The translations under genes were made by a program, and so were the position numbers. From assembly GCF_000829825.1 (NCBI RefSeq), contig NZ_JXSL01000023.1, positions 121,664 to 185,663 of the forward strand: a DNA stretch of 64,000 nt. Reading direction: 5' to 3'. This stretch comes from Paramagnetospirillum magnetotacticum MS-1. GTDB lineage: Bacteria; Pseudomonadota; Alphaproteobacteria; Rhodospirillales; Magnetospirillaceae. This document shows positions 17,237-26,078 of this stretch, in pieces; position 1 is the stretch's first letter, and each line of letters opens with the position of its first letter. The notes beneath the pieces were generated by a model. It did not search any database. It saw only the letters and a program-made list of their open reading frames with translations, and was not told where the DNA came from.

Positions 17237-18805
17237 ATGCGCGTATTGCTGATCTACCCGCCGATTACCCGCTACGGCCTTGACCCATCGGAGGCGGGTT
17301 CCATCCCGCCGCTGGGTCTGGCCTCCATCGCGGCCTATGCCGAGCGGGATGGCCACGAGGTCCGTATCGTCGATGCCCTGACCGAAGGATTTCACAACCG
17401 GACCACCCTTGCGGATTCTGGCGGCACCCAGGTCGGACTGAGCGACGACGACATCAGCAAGCGCATCGAGGAATTTCGCCCGAGGGTGCTGGGAATCAGC
17501 ATCATGTTCTCGGCCTATGCGGCGGACGGCTATCGAATGGCGGCGTTGGCCAAGGCCGTGGACCCGACCATCACCGTGGTGGTCGGGGGGGCCCATGTCA
17601 ATGCATTGACGGAACACACCCTACTCGGCCGCCCCGAGATCGACCTCGCCATCCTGGGCGAGGGGGAATTGACGTTTTCCGAGTTCCTGACCCGCATCGA
17701 CGCAGGTGAGGATTGGTGTCAAATCCAAGGCATCGCCTTCGCCCGCGACAATGATCTGGTCCGCACGGAATCCCGACCGCTGATCGAGAACCTTGACGAT
17801 CTACCCTTCCCGGCCCGCCATCTGCTGCCGATGGAATTGTATTTCTCCAATCACGAAAATCCCTATGTGTACCGCAACCGGCACACCTTCATGCTGGCAT
17901 CGCGCGGTTGCCCCAAACGGTGCATCTACTGCTCCATCCAGTCGGTGTGGTCCCACAAGTGGCGGCATCATTCCGCCGATTATGTGGTGCGCCAAATCGA
18001 ACATCTGGTGAGGGATTACGGCGTCGGCGAAATACATTTCGTGGATGACAACCTGACGGCCAACCCCAAGACGGCCATGGAAATCTTTCAAACACTCATC
18101 GAGCGGAAACTGGACGTCAAGTGGACCTGCCCCAACGGCACCGCCATCTGGACACTTGACGAGAAGCTTCTCGACGTGATGAAAACCAGCGGCTGCTATC
18201 GCCTGACCTTCGGCATCGAGGCGGCCTCAAAGGAAACACAGGCCTACATCCGCAAGAACCTGAATACCGAGCGGGCCAGGGCCATGCTCAGCTACGCCAA
18301 TAAGATCGGCATCTGGACGGTATCCACCTTCATCTTCGGCTTTCCGCATCAGACCAAGGAGGACATGCAGGACTCCATCCGCTACGCCATTTCGTCTGGC
18401 ACGGACTTCGCGACCTTCTACTCCCTGATGCCCTTTCCGAAGACGGAACTGTGGGAGATATTGAAGAAGGAGGACCTGATAAACGAGGGGGACTTCTTCG
18501 AGAACATCGGCTACTACCTCTCGACCAGGGGCTTGGACACGACCCTGTACAAGAGTGACGAAATCAGGGAGATGACCCATCTCGGCTATAAGCGCATGCT
18601 GTCCACCCAGGTGAAGCGACTGATCACCAACCCAGGACATTACTTCAGGAAAATTAACTCGGTCGACGACTTCAGGTACTTCTGCAAGCTTCTTGGAAAC
18701 TTCCTATTCATGGCCCGCACCCTGATGAAGTCCGCGATCTTCGGCAAGAACCGGAAAGTGGGCGGCACTGTCTACTGGCAAAGAAAAGCGGTCCAACGCG
18801 AGTAG
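17237..18805 (+). CDS. B12-binding-type radical SAM enzyme
   Basis: 522 residues starting after GGAAGGG (ribosome site), 22 bp after the previous radical SAM gene. Cobalamin-binding domain: VLLIYPPITRYG, IPPLGLASIAAYAERDGHEV, VLGISIMFSAYA, VVVGGAHVNALTEH and IDLAILGEGE. Cluster motif RGCPKRCIYC with cysteines 225, 229 and 232. LTFGIEAASKETQAYIRK, FIFGFPHQTKEDM and LMPFPKTELWEIL follow. The C-terminal ~110 residues are basic and helical, with a hydrophobic stretch near 485-500 that may touch the membrane, as in several lipid-modifying members. The gene ends 5 bp before a glycosyltransferase. Substrate unknown. Confidence 0.8.
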   Translation: MRVLLIYPPITRYGLDPSEAGSIPPLGLASIAAYAERDGHEVRIVDALTEGFHNRTTLADSGGTQVGLSDDDISKRIEEFRPRVLGISIMFSAYAADGYRMAALAKAVDPTITVVVGGAHVNALTEHTLLGRPEIDLAILGEGELTFSEFLTRIDAGEDWCQIQGIAFARDNDLVRTESRPLIENLDDLPFPARHLLPMELYFSNHENPYVYRNRHTFMLASRGCPKRCIYCSIQSVWSHKWRHHSADYVVRQIEHLVRDYGVGEIHFVDDNLTANPKTAMEIFQTLIERKLDVKWTCPNGTAIWTLDEKLLDVMKTSGCYRLTFGIEAASKETQAYIRKNLNTERARAMLSYANKIGIWTVSTFIFGFPHQTKEDMQDSIRYAISSGTDFATFYSLMPFPKTELWEILKKEDLINEGDFFENIGYYLSTRGLDTTLYKSDEIREMTHLGYKRMLSTQVKRLITNPGHYFRKINSVDDFRYFCKLLGNFLFMARTLMKSAIFGKNRKVGGTVYWQRKAVQRE

Positions 18806-18810
18806 CCGCC

Positions 18811-20046
18811 ATGTCCCTTCCCTTGCTTGCCGCATTTCGTTCACGTCTGGCCGCCCTGAAATACCATGTAACGGCCCCCAAGGCGTCGCAACTTACGCCC
18901 GATTGGCCCATGGGACCGCCGATTGTCGGGGGGTTCCTGACCACGCCGAGCGGCATTGGCGAATCAGCACGGCTGTGCCTTGCCGCATTCCGCCGTTTGG
19001 GCCTTTTTCCGGGCGAGATCGACCTCAGCCCCCGCTTCCTGCCCCACGACCGGATGGCCCCGTCGGCAAATGCCGCGTTTGGCGGAACCGGACCGCTGGT
19101 CCTTCACGTCAACCCGCCGGAACTTCCGGCAGTTTGCGCCCATCTCGGCCCCAATATCCTCGGCGGCCGCCCAATAATCGGCTATTGGGCTTGGGAACTT
19201 CCCGACATTCCGGATGACTGGCACAGGGGGTTCGCCTATGTCCATGAAATCTGGGTGCCCAGCCGTTTCACGGCGGCGGCCGTGGGCCGCCATACCGACA
19301 AGCCGGTCAGGGTTGTTCCCCACCCGGTTCCATCCGTCGCCGCAGCGCCGCACCGGGCCAGGTTCGGCTTTCCAGAAGCCGCTTGCGTCGTTATGGCTGC
19401 GTGCGACCTTCGGTCCAGCATGGCACGCAAGAACCCGCTGGGCGCCTTGGCTGCCTTCCGGGCGGCATTCGACGACGATCCGTCCCGTCTGCTGGTGCTC
19501 AAGGTCGGCGGCCTCACCGGCAATGAGGCGGCGTTCGAGACCATCCGCCGCGCGGTGGACGGCTTGGGCAACGTCCTCCTTCTCACTGAAGTTCTTTCGC
19601 CCGAGGAAATGGATTCGCTGATCGCGAGCATTGATATCTTGCTCTCGCTGCATCGCTCGGAAGGCTTCGGACTCCTGCTCGCCCAGGCCATGCGCGCAGG
19701 CAAGGCCGTGGTGGCGACTGACTGGTCAGGCTCGACCGACTTTGTCACCGCCGATACGGCGGAGCCCGTCCCCGCCCACCTGGTCACGGTGGAAGACCCG
19801 CAGCGACGCTATGGTGGCAGGAACCAGATTTGGGCAGATCCCGATCTTGACGAATCTGCCCGGCTTTTGCGCCGACTGGCGGATGACCCTGAACGGCGCA
19901 TTGAGATCGGCACCCGCGCCCGCCGGAAGATCGCCCACTGGTGCGACGACTTGAACTATTCGGCCTCGTTAGGCGAGCCCTTTCGTCGGGCAACTCAACG
20001 CCCCATATCCGCCGTCACGAACCTCCCCAGTTCCGCAACCAGGTGA
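18811..20046 (+). CDS. GT4-like (GT-B fold) glycosyltransferase
   Basis: 411 residues. The N-terminal half has PIVGGFLTTPSGIGESARLCLAAFRRLG, a GT-B acceptor domain opening. VHEIWVPSRFTAAAVGRHTDKPVRVVPHPV marks the interdomain region near residue 150. The C-terminal half carries SLHRSEGFGLLLAQAMRAGKAVVATDWSG, the EGFGL/E-x7-E family signature of retaining GT4 enzymes near residue 285. It should transfer a nucleotide-activated sugar on the cytoplasmic side. It is the last gene of the operon beginning at 14784, and its last 32 bases overlap the convergent asnB. Confidence 0.85.
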   Translation: MSLPLLAAFRSRLAALKYHVTAPKASQLTPDWPMGPPIVGGFLTTPSGIGESARLCLAAFRRLGLFPGEIDLSPRFLPHDRMAPSANAAFGGTGPLVLHVNPPELPAVCAHLGPNILGGRPIIGYWAWELPDIPDDWHRGFAYVHEIWVPSRFTAAAVGRHTDKPVRVVPHPVPSVAAAPHRARFGFPEAACVVMAACDLRSSMARKNPLGALAAFRAAFDDDPSRLLVLKVGGLTGNEAAFETIRRAVDGLGNVLLLTEVLSPEEMDSLIASIDILLSLHRSEGFGLLLAQAMRAGKAVVATDWSGSTDFVTADTAEPVPAHLVTVEDPQRRYGGRNQIWADPDLDESARLLRRLADDPERRIEIGTRARRKIAHWCDDLNYSASLGEPFRRATQRPISAVTNLPSSATR

Positions 20047-21889
20047 GGTAAGCGTAAACGGCCCATAACTTGACGGCATGGTCCCGCGTCCCATCGAGAT
20101 GCTCACGCAGCAAACTCTGGACATAGGCGGCGTCAATGCCGCCGCAATCCCCCTGAGTAAGCGTCTCGGAGATCCGGGGAGCTAATGTCCGCATCCAGAC
20201 TGCCAGGGGCAAACCGAAACCCCGCTTGAAGCGATAGACCACATCATGCGGCAGATAGCGGGAGGCCAGTTTCTTCAACAAATATTTCGTCTCACGCCCC
20301 CGAACCTTGAGCTGCCACGGCAGATGCACCGCCGCATCCATCACCTCCAGGTCGAGAAACGGCGAGCGGACCTCCAACGAAACCGCCATGCTCGCCCGAT
20401 CGACCTTGGCTAGGTACATGTCCTGCAACATCATCTTGGCGTCGAAATACATCATCCGATCAACGACCCCACGGCCGTTGAACCGGCTGTCGTATTGGTC
20501 GGTAACCTCCCATACGGCACGCGGCACTTCCTGTTCGGGAAGCAGGCGGGTCAACTCATCGGGCATGAACGGCGCCACCCAGAATTGGTTGCGGTGTCGC
20601 GGTGCCAGCCGCAGCCCAGAGACAAAGCGTTCAACCTTATAATTAAAAATGTTGTTCTCGGCCTTCAGCGGCACCTGACTGAATAACCAGGCAGGAACAT
20701 CCCGGCCCAAAATCCCCGGCAACCGGTCCAGCCACGCGGCGTAACGGTGGATATAGTATTTGGGGTAGCCGCCAAACATTTCGTCGGCACCGTCACCGCT
20801 CAGGGCCACGACAATGCCGCTATCTTGCGTGACCTTGCTGAGAAGATAGGTCGGGATCAGCGACGGGTCCGATAGGGGCTCGTCCATCCGAGGCAGGATT
20901 TCATCAATCACCGAAAACATCTCGGCGTCAGAAAAACGCGTCACATGGTGATCGACGCCCCAGGCTCGTGCCACGCTCTCGGCGTAGCCGGATTCATCGA
21001 AGGCCTTTTCGTGGAATCCGATGGAAAACGCATGGATGTCTCTTCCCTCGCGGAAACGCGCCATCATGGCAACCACCAGACTGCTGTCGACGCCGCCACT
21101 GAGGAATACGCCAAGAGGCACGTCGGAAATCAGCCGGCGTTCCACGGCCGCCAATAGCGCGGATTCCAGACCGGCAACCGCCTCCTCCTCGCACAGATCC
21201 TCATCGACCTGTGAGTAGTCCAGATCCCAGTAGCGGCCGACCTGGATCTCGCCAGACGCCAGGTCCAACTCCAGCCAATGCCCGGCAGGCAACTTGCGAA
21301 TACCCATGAAGGGGGTGAAAGGGGCGGGAACGTAGCCGTGGGTAAAATAAAGCGCCGCCGCCGCAGGATCGGCCTCTCGCCTGACGGCGGGGTGACACAG
21401 AAGGCTTTTGATTTCGGAGGCGAAAGCGAATGCACCATCGCCGTGGGCATAATAAAGCGGCTTCTTGCCGACCCTATCGCGGGCAAGGAACAATCGCCCG
21501 GCCCTGCGATCAAGCAGGCAAAATGCGAACATGCCGTTAAGGCGGTCGAGCATGCCACGACCGTGGCTTTCGTAAAGATGAACCAGCACCTCGGTGTCGG
21601 TATGGGAGGAAAAGATGTGCCCCTCTTCCTCCAACTCACGGCGCAATTCCCTAAAGTTATAGATTTCGCCGTTGAAGACGACGGATATGCTGCCATTCTC
21701 GTTGTGGATAGGCTGATTACCGCCCGCGAGGTCGATGACTGACAACCGGCGCATGCCCAGGGCAACCGCCCCCTCCACCAGCCGTCCCTCTGAATTGGGC
21801 CCTCGATGCCTCTGTGCCTCAAGCATGGAGCGTAAAATTGCTTCGGCATCACCGCCGCTGCGGGAGAAAAAGCCAGCTATGCCGCACAT
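20015..21889 (-). CDS. asnB: Asparagine synthetase (glutamine-hydrolysing) / glycan amidotransferase
   Basis: 624 residues of full family length. The N-terminal Ntn-type glutaminase begins MCGIAGFF with catalytic Cys2, followed by RHRGPNSEG, VVFNGEIYNFRELR and HTDTEVLVHLYE. The synthetase half has the PP-loop LSGGVDSS near residue 263 and LSGDGADEMFGGYPKYY. It makes asparagine from aspartate, ATP and glutamine, or amidates a uronic acid or other carboxylate. The position, following a glycosyltransferase and a methyltransferase in one leftward operon, favours a glycan-tailoring role; such asnB paralogues are common in exopolysaccharide loci. It overlaps the methyltransferase upstream by 13 nt. 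The enzyme family is certain; the substrate is inferred. Confidence 0.9.
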   Translation of the reverse strand: MCGIAGFFSRSGGDAEAILRSMLEAQRHRGPNSEGRLVEGAVALGMRRLSVIDLAGGNQPIHNENGSISVVFNGEIYNFRELRRELEEEGHIFSSHTDTEVLVHLYESHGRGMLDRLNGMFAFCLLDRRAGRLFLARDRVGKKPLYYAHGDGAFAFASEIKSLLCHPAVRREADPAAAALYFTHGYVPAPFTPFMGIRKLPAGHWLELDLASGEIQVGRYWDLDYSQVDEDLCEEEAVAGLESALLAAVERRLISDVPLGVFLSGGVDSSLVVAMMARFREGRDIHAFSIGFHEKAFDESGYAESVARAWGVDHHVTRFSDAEMFSVIDEILPRMDEPLSDPSLIPTYLLSKVTQDSGIVVALSGDGADEMFGGYPKYYIHRYAAWLDRLPGILGRDVPAWLFSQVPLKAENNIFNYKVERFVSGLRLAPRHRNQFWVAPFMPDELTRLLPEQEVPRAVWEVTDQYDSRFNGRGVVDRMMYFDAKMMLQDMYLAKVDRASMAVSLEVRSPFLDLEVMDAAVHLPWQLKVRGRETKYLLKKLASRYLPHDVVYRFKRGFGLPLAVWMRTLAPRISETLTQGDCGGIDAAYVQSLLREHLDGTRDHAVKLWAVYAYLTWLRNWGGS

Positions 21890-22587
21890 GAATCCGGCGC
21901 CTTGACGAATCGGGCGAACAGAGTGGCGAAGCCGCCGTTCCTGGCGTATTCAGCATCGGTTTTCCGTCGAAAATAGTCGGCCATAAAGGGGCGACGACGA
22001 AAAATCCATTTTGCCACGTAGAGATTGATCATTCCCAACAGCTCCCACCAGCCGCCACGCACCAGGGACCAGTCGGGAACAAGGCCGACGCCCGCGCCGA
22101 ATGCCTCGACGTCGCCGGGCCGATAATGGCGATGGCCGGTCAGCAACCAGGCAGGGTCAAGCAGATTGGCCGCCAGCGACCAATGGGGGGTGGACAAGGT
22201 GAGCGACCCACCAGGGCGCAAAACCCGTGCAACCTCGGCGAAGAACTGTCCTTCGCTGCCCTTGGGCAAATGCTCGAGAACCTCCCACGACACCACCACA
22301 TCAAAGCTCGCATCAGGAAAGGGAAGGGTCAGGGCGCTGCCGGACACCACATTCAGGCGGCAATCGGGGAGATGACGGCGGACCACGGCGATCTGCTCGT
22401 CCGCCGATTCGATCGCCGCCACGCGCGCAGCCCCGCCTTCAAGGCAGTGGTGCACGAACCAACCGAAGCCACATCCAACATCTAGAATTTCGCGCCCCCG
22501 AACCGCGTCTGCCCCTACCAGCCGAGTGGTGAAAAGGGGACGCCCACTCAGGGGGTCGAATGGAGTTTCATCAACCAAATTCCTCAC
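21877..22587 (-). CDS. Class I SAM-dependent methyltransferase
   Basis: 236 residues from a GTG at 22587, which overlaps the TGA of the upstream glycosyltransferase (GTGA) and follows AGAGGGG. A longer frame starting at 22689 would overlap that gene by over 100 bp and adds a low-complexity leader. Motif I is ILDVGCGFGWFVHH near residue 50, with the acidic end of strand 2 in AAIESADE, then FDVVVSWEVLEHLPKG and LRPGGSLTLSTPHW. This is the Methyltransf_11/UbiE-type set for small molecules. It sits between a glycosyltransferase and asnB, so O-methylation of a sugar or lipid carrier is likely, but not shown. Confidence 0.85.
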   Translation of the reverse strand: MRNLVDETPFDPLSGRPLFTTRLVGADAVRGREILDVGCGFGWFVHHCLEGGAARVAAIESADEQIAVVRRHLPDCRLNVVSGSALTLPFPDASFDVVVSWEVLEHLPKGSEGQFFAEVARVLRPGGSLTLSTPHWSLAANLLDPAWLLTGHRHYRPGDVEAFGAGVGLVPDWSLVRGGWWELLGMINLYVAKWIFRRRPFMADYFRRKTDAEYARNGGFATLFARFVKAPDSCAA

Positions 22588-23435
22588 GCTGCGCCCCTCT
22601 TTCGGCGCATCAGAAAGGCGACCCCCACGGCCACCCGCAAGGCATACATTCCCACCGCCAGATGAGGCCGCGACAATAAGTACCGCCATTTCCCGTCTTC
22701 AAGAAAGACGCCGAGATAGCGATAAGCCACCCCCAGTTGGCGACGAACATCGCTATCACCTTCTCCCCATTTCCGAACATAGTCGGCGAAGGTGCCGGAA
22801 TAGGCCGCCTTCTTGGCGATATAGGTGGAAACAGTCAGCCATTCTTCGTGATGGAACTTGTTGCTTCGGGTCGTCGCCAGACGCGCCCCCGCCCGCTTCA
22901 GCATCTTGGCCATGTCCCAGTCATCGGGACCAAACGGCATGCCCCGAGTATCGAATCCCCCGACGGCATCGAACATCGAGCGGGTAATGAAGCGCGGAGA
23001 ATCGATGCAAGTCGCGGTATAAAACCAGCGTTCGAAGCGACGAATCTGCCCGAAATACCCCTGGCCCATGATGATCTCGGGCACGAAAAGCGCGTCATGA
23101 TCCGTCAGGAGTTGAACAGCCTCCGCGATCAGGCCGGGGGCGAAGGTCATGTCTGCATCGGGATAGAAGATGATCTGGCCGCGGCTGCGCTCTACGCCGA
23201 AATTGACCTGAGCGCCGCGAAAGTTCCGGACCCCCTCCAACGGCACATGATCGGCCAAATCATAGACCGTCGCGCCCCCCTCCCGGGCCAAGACGCGAGT
23301 CCGGTCGGTCGACCCGTTGTCCACCACAATCACTTCGATATCTGGGTGGGTCTGGGCACGCAAATCATCCAGAATGCGGGCAATGTTGCGTTCTTCGTTG
23401 CGGGTCGCGACAACCACGGAAACGGGCACTGTCAT
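22584..23435 (-). CDS. Glycosyltransferase family 2
   Basis: 283 residues: VSVVVATRNEERNIARIL, VIVVDNGSTDRT, GAQVNFGVERSRGQIIFYPDADMTF (DAD as the metal site near 95), and FGPDDWDMAKMLKRAGARL near 195. This layout is closest to dolichol-phosphate-mannose-synthase-like and exopolysaccharide GT2 enzymes. The last 45 residues include a hydrophobic segment (VGMYALRVAVGVAFLM). It is the first gene of a tightly packed three-gene leftward operon (GT2, methyltransferase, asnB). About 80 bp separate it from the divergent methyltransferase at 23.5 kb. Confidence 0.85.
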   Translation of the reverse strand: MTVPVSVVVATRNEERNIARILDDLRAQTHPDIEVIVVDNGSTDRTRVLAREGGATVYDLADHVPLEGVRNFRGAQVNFGVERSRGQIIFYPDADMTFAPGLIAEAVQLLTDHDALFVPEIIMGQGYFGQIRRFERWFYTATCIDSPRFITRSMFDAVGGFDTRGMPFGPDDWDMAKMLKRAGARLATTRSNKFHHEEWLTVSTYIAKKAAYSGTFADYVRKWGEGDSDVRRQLGVAYRYLGVFLEDGKWRYLLSRPHLAVGMYALRVAVGVAFLMRRKRGAA

Positions 23436-23517
23436 TGAAATGTCGATTGGCCAAAGGGTTACGGTAGGCGCGACCGGATGCTAACACACCCATGGGACGC
23501 ACCAAAGGCTTCGTTGA

Positions 23518-24504
23518 ATGTACAAGAATCGTGGTACGGAGTATCTTTCCCATCCGCGGCGGCTGGTGAGCGCCTTCCTCCGAATCAAGCGAATGCGGCA
23601 ACCCAAGTACCAAGACAATTTGATTGGGCCTCGCCTCTATCCTATAAGGGGGCGCTCGTTGGAGAATAGTCAGGGACGGATGGATTCAGTGAAGCTCATC
23701 GACTTATCCGAGATGAGAGACATCCTGAGGAGCGTTAACCCTTTTCCCGGGCGCTGGTCGTTCATCACGTCGGTCGAGTATATGCTCGACAGCCGCCTCT
23801 ACGTCGATTCCATCGGGGATGACGCCAAGGTCGTCCGAGCGACCCTTGGCCCCCATGACAGGAATATCTTGGATTTCGGCACGGGTTCTGGCGTGTTCGC
23901 CATCGCCTTACGGCAGGTACTCCCCGAACTCGATATCTCCGCTGTCGACACCACGGACAACAAGAGCCAGTCGCACCCGGATTTTTCCGACGGCCAGGCA
24001 GCCGCGCACCAGAGGCTGATTTACCCTCCTTTGGCCGAGCGTTTCCGCATATCATTCAACCATTACAACGGCCACCTCCTCCCCTATCCAGATGGCAGCT
24101 TCGATGCGATCTCGGCCTACGCGGTGATCGAACACATCCCCCATGAGGAACTTGATGCCGCCATGCGCGAGATTGCGCGCGTGCTGAAGGACGACGGAAA
24201 GCTGTTCGTCTTCAAGATGCCCCGCAAGCTTGCCTTGGTGGAACATGTGGCGGGAATACTGGGATTAGGGCGTCATGACACCCTTTACGGCGACGGAGAA
24301 GCACTGCGTCTCTTCCGCAGTTATGGATGGAAGGTCGAAAAGACATTCAAATCAAATATGGTCTTCGATTATCCCGGATGGTTGACAAACCGGCTCTACC
24401 ATCCGCTGAAGTTAATCGACAGGATATTATACTGGTCCCCTTGGCGTCTCTTTGCCCACCACAACAATTTCGTCCTGCGTAAGTTAGAGAGACCGCAGTT
24501 ATGA
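23518..24504 (+). CDS. Class I SAM-dependent methyltransferase
   Basis: Up to 328 residues. The true start is uncertain: the ATG at 23518 has no ribosome site, whereas the ATG at 23680 follows AGGGACGG and would give 274 residues. Motif I is ILDFGTGSGVFAIAL, then ISAVDTTDN, DGSFDAISAYAVIEHIPHEELD and LKDDGKLFVFKMPRK. This is the Methyltransf_11 pattern. Its last bases overlap the next gene (ATGA), coupling it to a radical SAM enzyme. A small-molecule or glycolipid methylase is most likely. It opens a rightward operon running to 33.2 kb. Confidence 0.8.
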   Translation: MYKNRGTEYLSHPRRLVSAFLRIKRMRQPKYQDNLIGPRLYPIRGRSLENSQGRMDSVKLIDLSEMRDILRSVNPFPGRWSFITSVEYMLDSRLYVDSIGDDAKVVRATLGPHDRNILDFGTGSGVFAIALRQVLPELDISAVDTTDNKSQSHPDFSDGQAAAHQRLIYPPLAERFRISFNHYNGHLLPYPDGSFDAISAYAVIEHIPHEELDAAMREIARVLKDDGKLFVFKMPRKLALVEHVAGILGLGRHDTLYGDGEALRLFRSYGWKVEKTFKSNMVFDYPGWLTNRLYHPLKLIDRILYWSPWRLFAHHNNFVLRKLERPQL

Positions 24505-26078
24505 CGAATGGGCGCATTCTCTTCATCCGTGAACGGGAGTTTGCGAGAAGCAATGTCATAAACTACGGCATGGCCCTTGTCGCCACAGCAGCGTCAAAGG
24601 CGTTCTCCGTCCGCGCCATCGACAACAACGGACTGTACCGCCTGTATTCCCACGACGACATCGCCGCAGAGGTTGAGCATTTCCGTCCCGACGTTATCGG
24701 CCTGTCGATCATCACCGCCAACGCCCTTACGTCCTATGAAACGGCGGAGATGCTAAAGCGCCGTTTCCCGGACATCCCCATCCTGGCTGGAGGGCTGCAC
24801 GTCAGCCATCAGGTCGGTGAAGCATTGGAATCCGGCATAGACTACGTGGTTCGTGGGGAGGCGGATCTGACCATCGTTCCGTTGCTGTCCGCGCTGGTGG
24901 AGGCTCGCGACCGGGGAATGCCCCCCGACTTCACGGGGATCGCCGGTGTATCTCATGGTCGGGGAGAGGCGTTTGTCGATGGCGGCAACGCAACGCTGCC
25001 CCTGAACCTGGACGAGCACAGCGACGTCGATTTCGGCCTTTACGACCTCGGCGACTTCTATCGCCATCCCCGGGACTCCCTGGCCATCGGGTCGGTGCTG
25101 ACCCAGCGAGGATGCCCATTTCGCTGCACGTTCTGCAGTGACCAGTATCTGTCCCAGTCCGTCCGCTATCGCTCCATCGCGCGCTCGGTGGATGAAATCG
25201 AGGACAAGCTCGATAGATTCGGCGTCAACATCTTTAATATTCGCGACGCCGACTTCACCATGCACAACGAGCGCGTCGTCGAATTCTGCAATGAACTGAT
25301 CCGTCGCGGACTGCACAACCGGATCAACCTGACCATCGAGACGGACTCCTTCCGCGTGATACCGCGCGATACCCTGGCGCTGATGAAGCAAAGCGGCTTC
25401 AGTTCCATCGGATTCGGCATTGAACGCCTGACACCCGAGATACAGCGGCGTATCAAGAAAAATATCAGCCGCTCGCGGATCATGGAGAACCTGAAGAACT
25501 GCCGCGAATTGGGCTTCGTTATCAGCGTCCACTGCCTAATCGGCTTTTCCTTCGACACCATGGAGGACATCGCCCGCGAACAGGCCCTGTTCGACGAGCT
25601 TGCCGACCAATACGTCGATATCGTGTCCGCCAGCATCGTGGTCGCCTGCCCCGGCACCTCTGAGTTTTCCGCCGTACCGCCCGAACGGTCGAGTTGGTAC
25701 CTCAACCCATCGGCCTTCCCCTCTCGGCGCCCCCTTTATCAAGTGGTGCGGCGTTTTCAGTACGATCCGCGCCACGTCCCCATCTACGACTTCCCCCCGG
25801 GAATGATGGAGCGGATGATGGATTTCCGAGACCATTTCCGCAAAAAGACCATCGGCAAGCGGGGGCGGCCACTGCTTTGGGCCTATCTTCTGATGCTCCA
25901 GATCGCCCGTCTCTCGGAAGCCCTTTACGCCGCCTCCCCCAGATTGGAACGGGCGACCTTCGGCTGGACCCTTGACTGGCTCGAAACCCTCAACGCGATT
26001 TTCACCAAGCTGTGGGCCAAGCGTAACGATGATAGGGTGAATGCCAACCACTCGTGCGGCCAAACACCCCAGCCATGA
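24501..26078 (+). CDS. B12-binding-type radical SAM enzyme (paralogue B)
   Basis: 525 residues, collinear with the enzyme at 11.4-13.0 kb. Both open with ILFIRERxxxRxNVINYGM, continue with AIDNNGxYRLY and VVRGEA, and keep QRGCPFRCxFCSD. The cluster cysteines here are 205, 209 and 212 (CX3CX2C). FGIERLTPEIQRRIKKN and LIGFSFDTMED are core strands. The C-terminal region is helical and again matches the paralogue, including MLQIARLSEALY-type helices. Start and stop both overlap neighbours by ATGA (24501 and 26075), so it is translated with the methyltransferase and the GT-C-like protein. It probably acts on the same class of lipid or glycan substrate as paralogue A. Confidence 0.8.
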   Translation: MTNGRILFIREREFARSNVINYGMALVATAASKAFSVRAIDNNGLYRLYSHDDIAAEVEHFRPDVIGLSIITANALTSYETAEMLKRRFPDIPILAGGLHVSHQVGEALESGIDYVVRGEADLTIVPLLSALVEARDRGMPPDFTGIAGVSHGRGEAFVDGGNATLPLNLDEHSDVDFGLYDLGDFYRHPRDSLAIGSVLTQRGCPFRCTFCSDQYLSQSVRYRSIARSVDEIEDKLDRFGVNIFNIRDADFTMHNERVVEFCNELIRRGLHNRINLTIETDSFRVIPRDTLALMKQSGFSSIGFGIERLTPEIQRRIKKNISRSRIMENLKNCRELGFVISVHCLIGFSFDTMEDIAREQALFDELADQYVDIVSASIVVACPGTSEFSAVPPERSSWYLNPSAFPSRRPLYQVVRRFQYDPRHVPIYDFPPGMMERMMDFRDHFRKKTIGKRGRPLLWAYLLMLQIARLSEALYAASPRLERATFGWTLDWLETLNAIFTKLWAKRNDDRVNANHSCGQTPQP

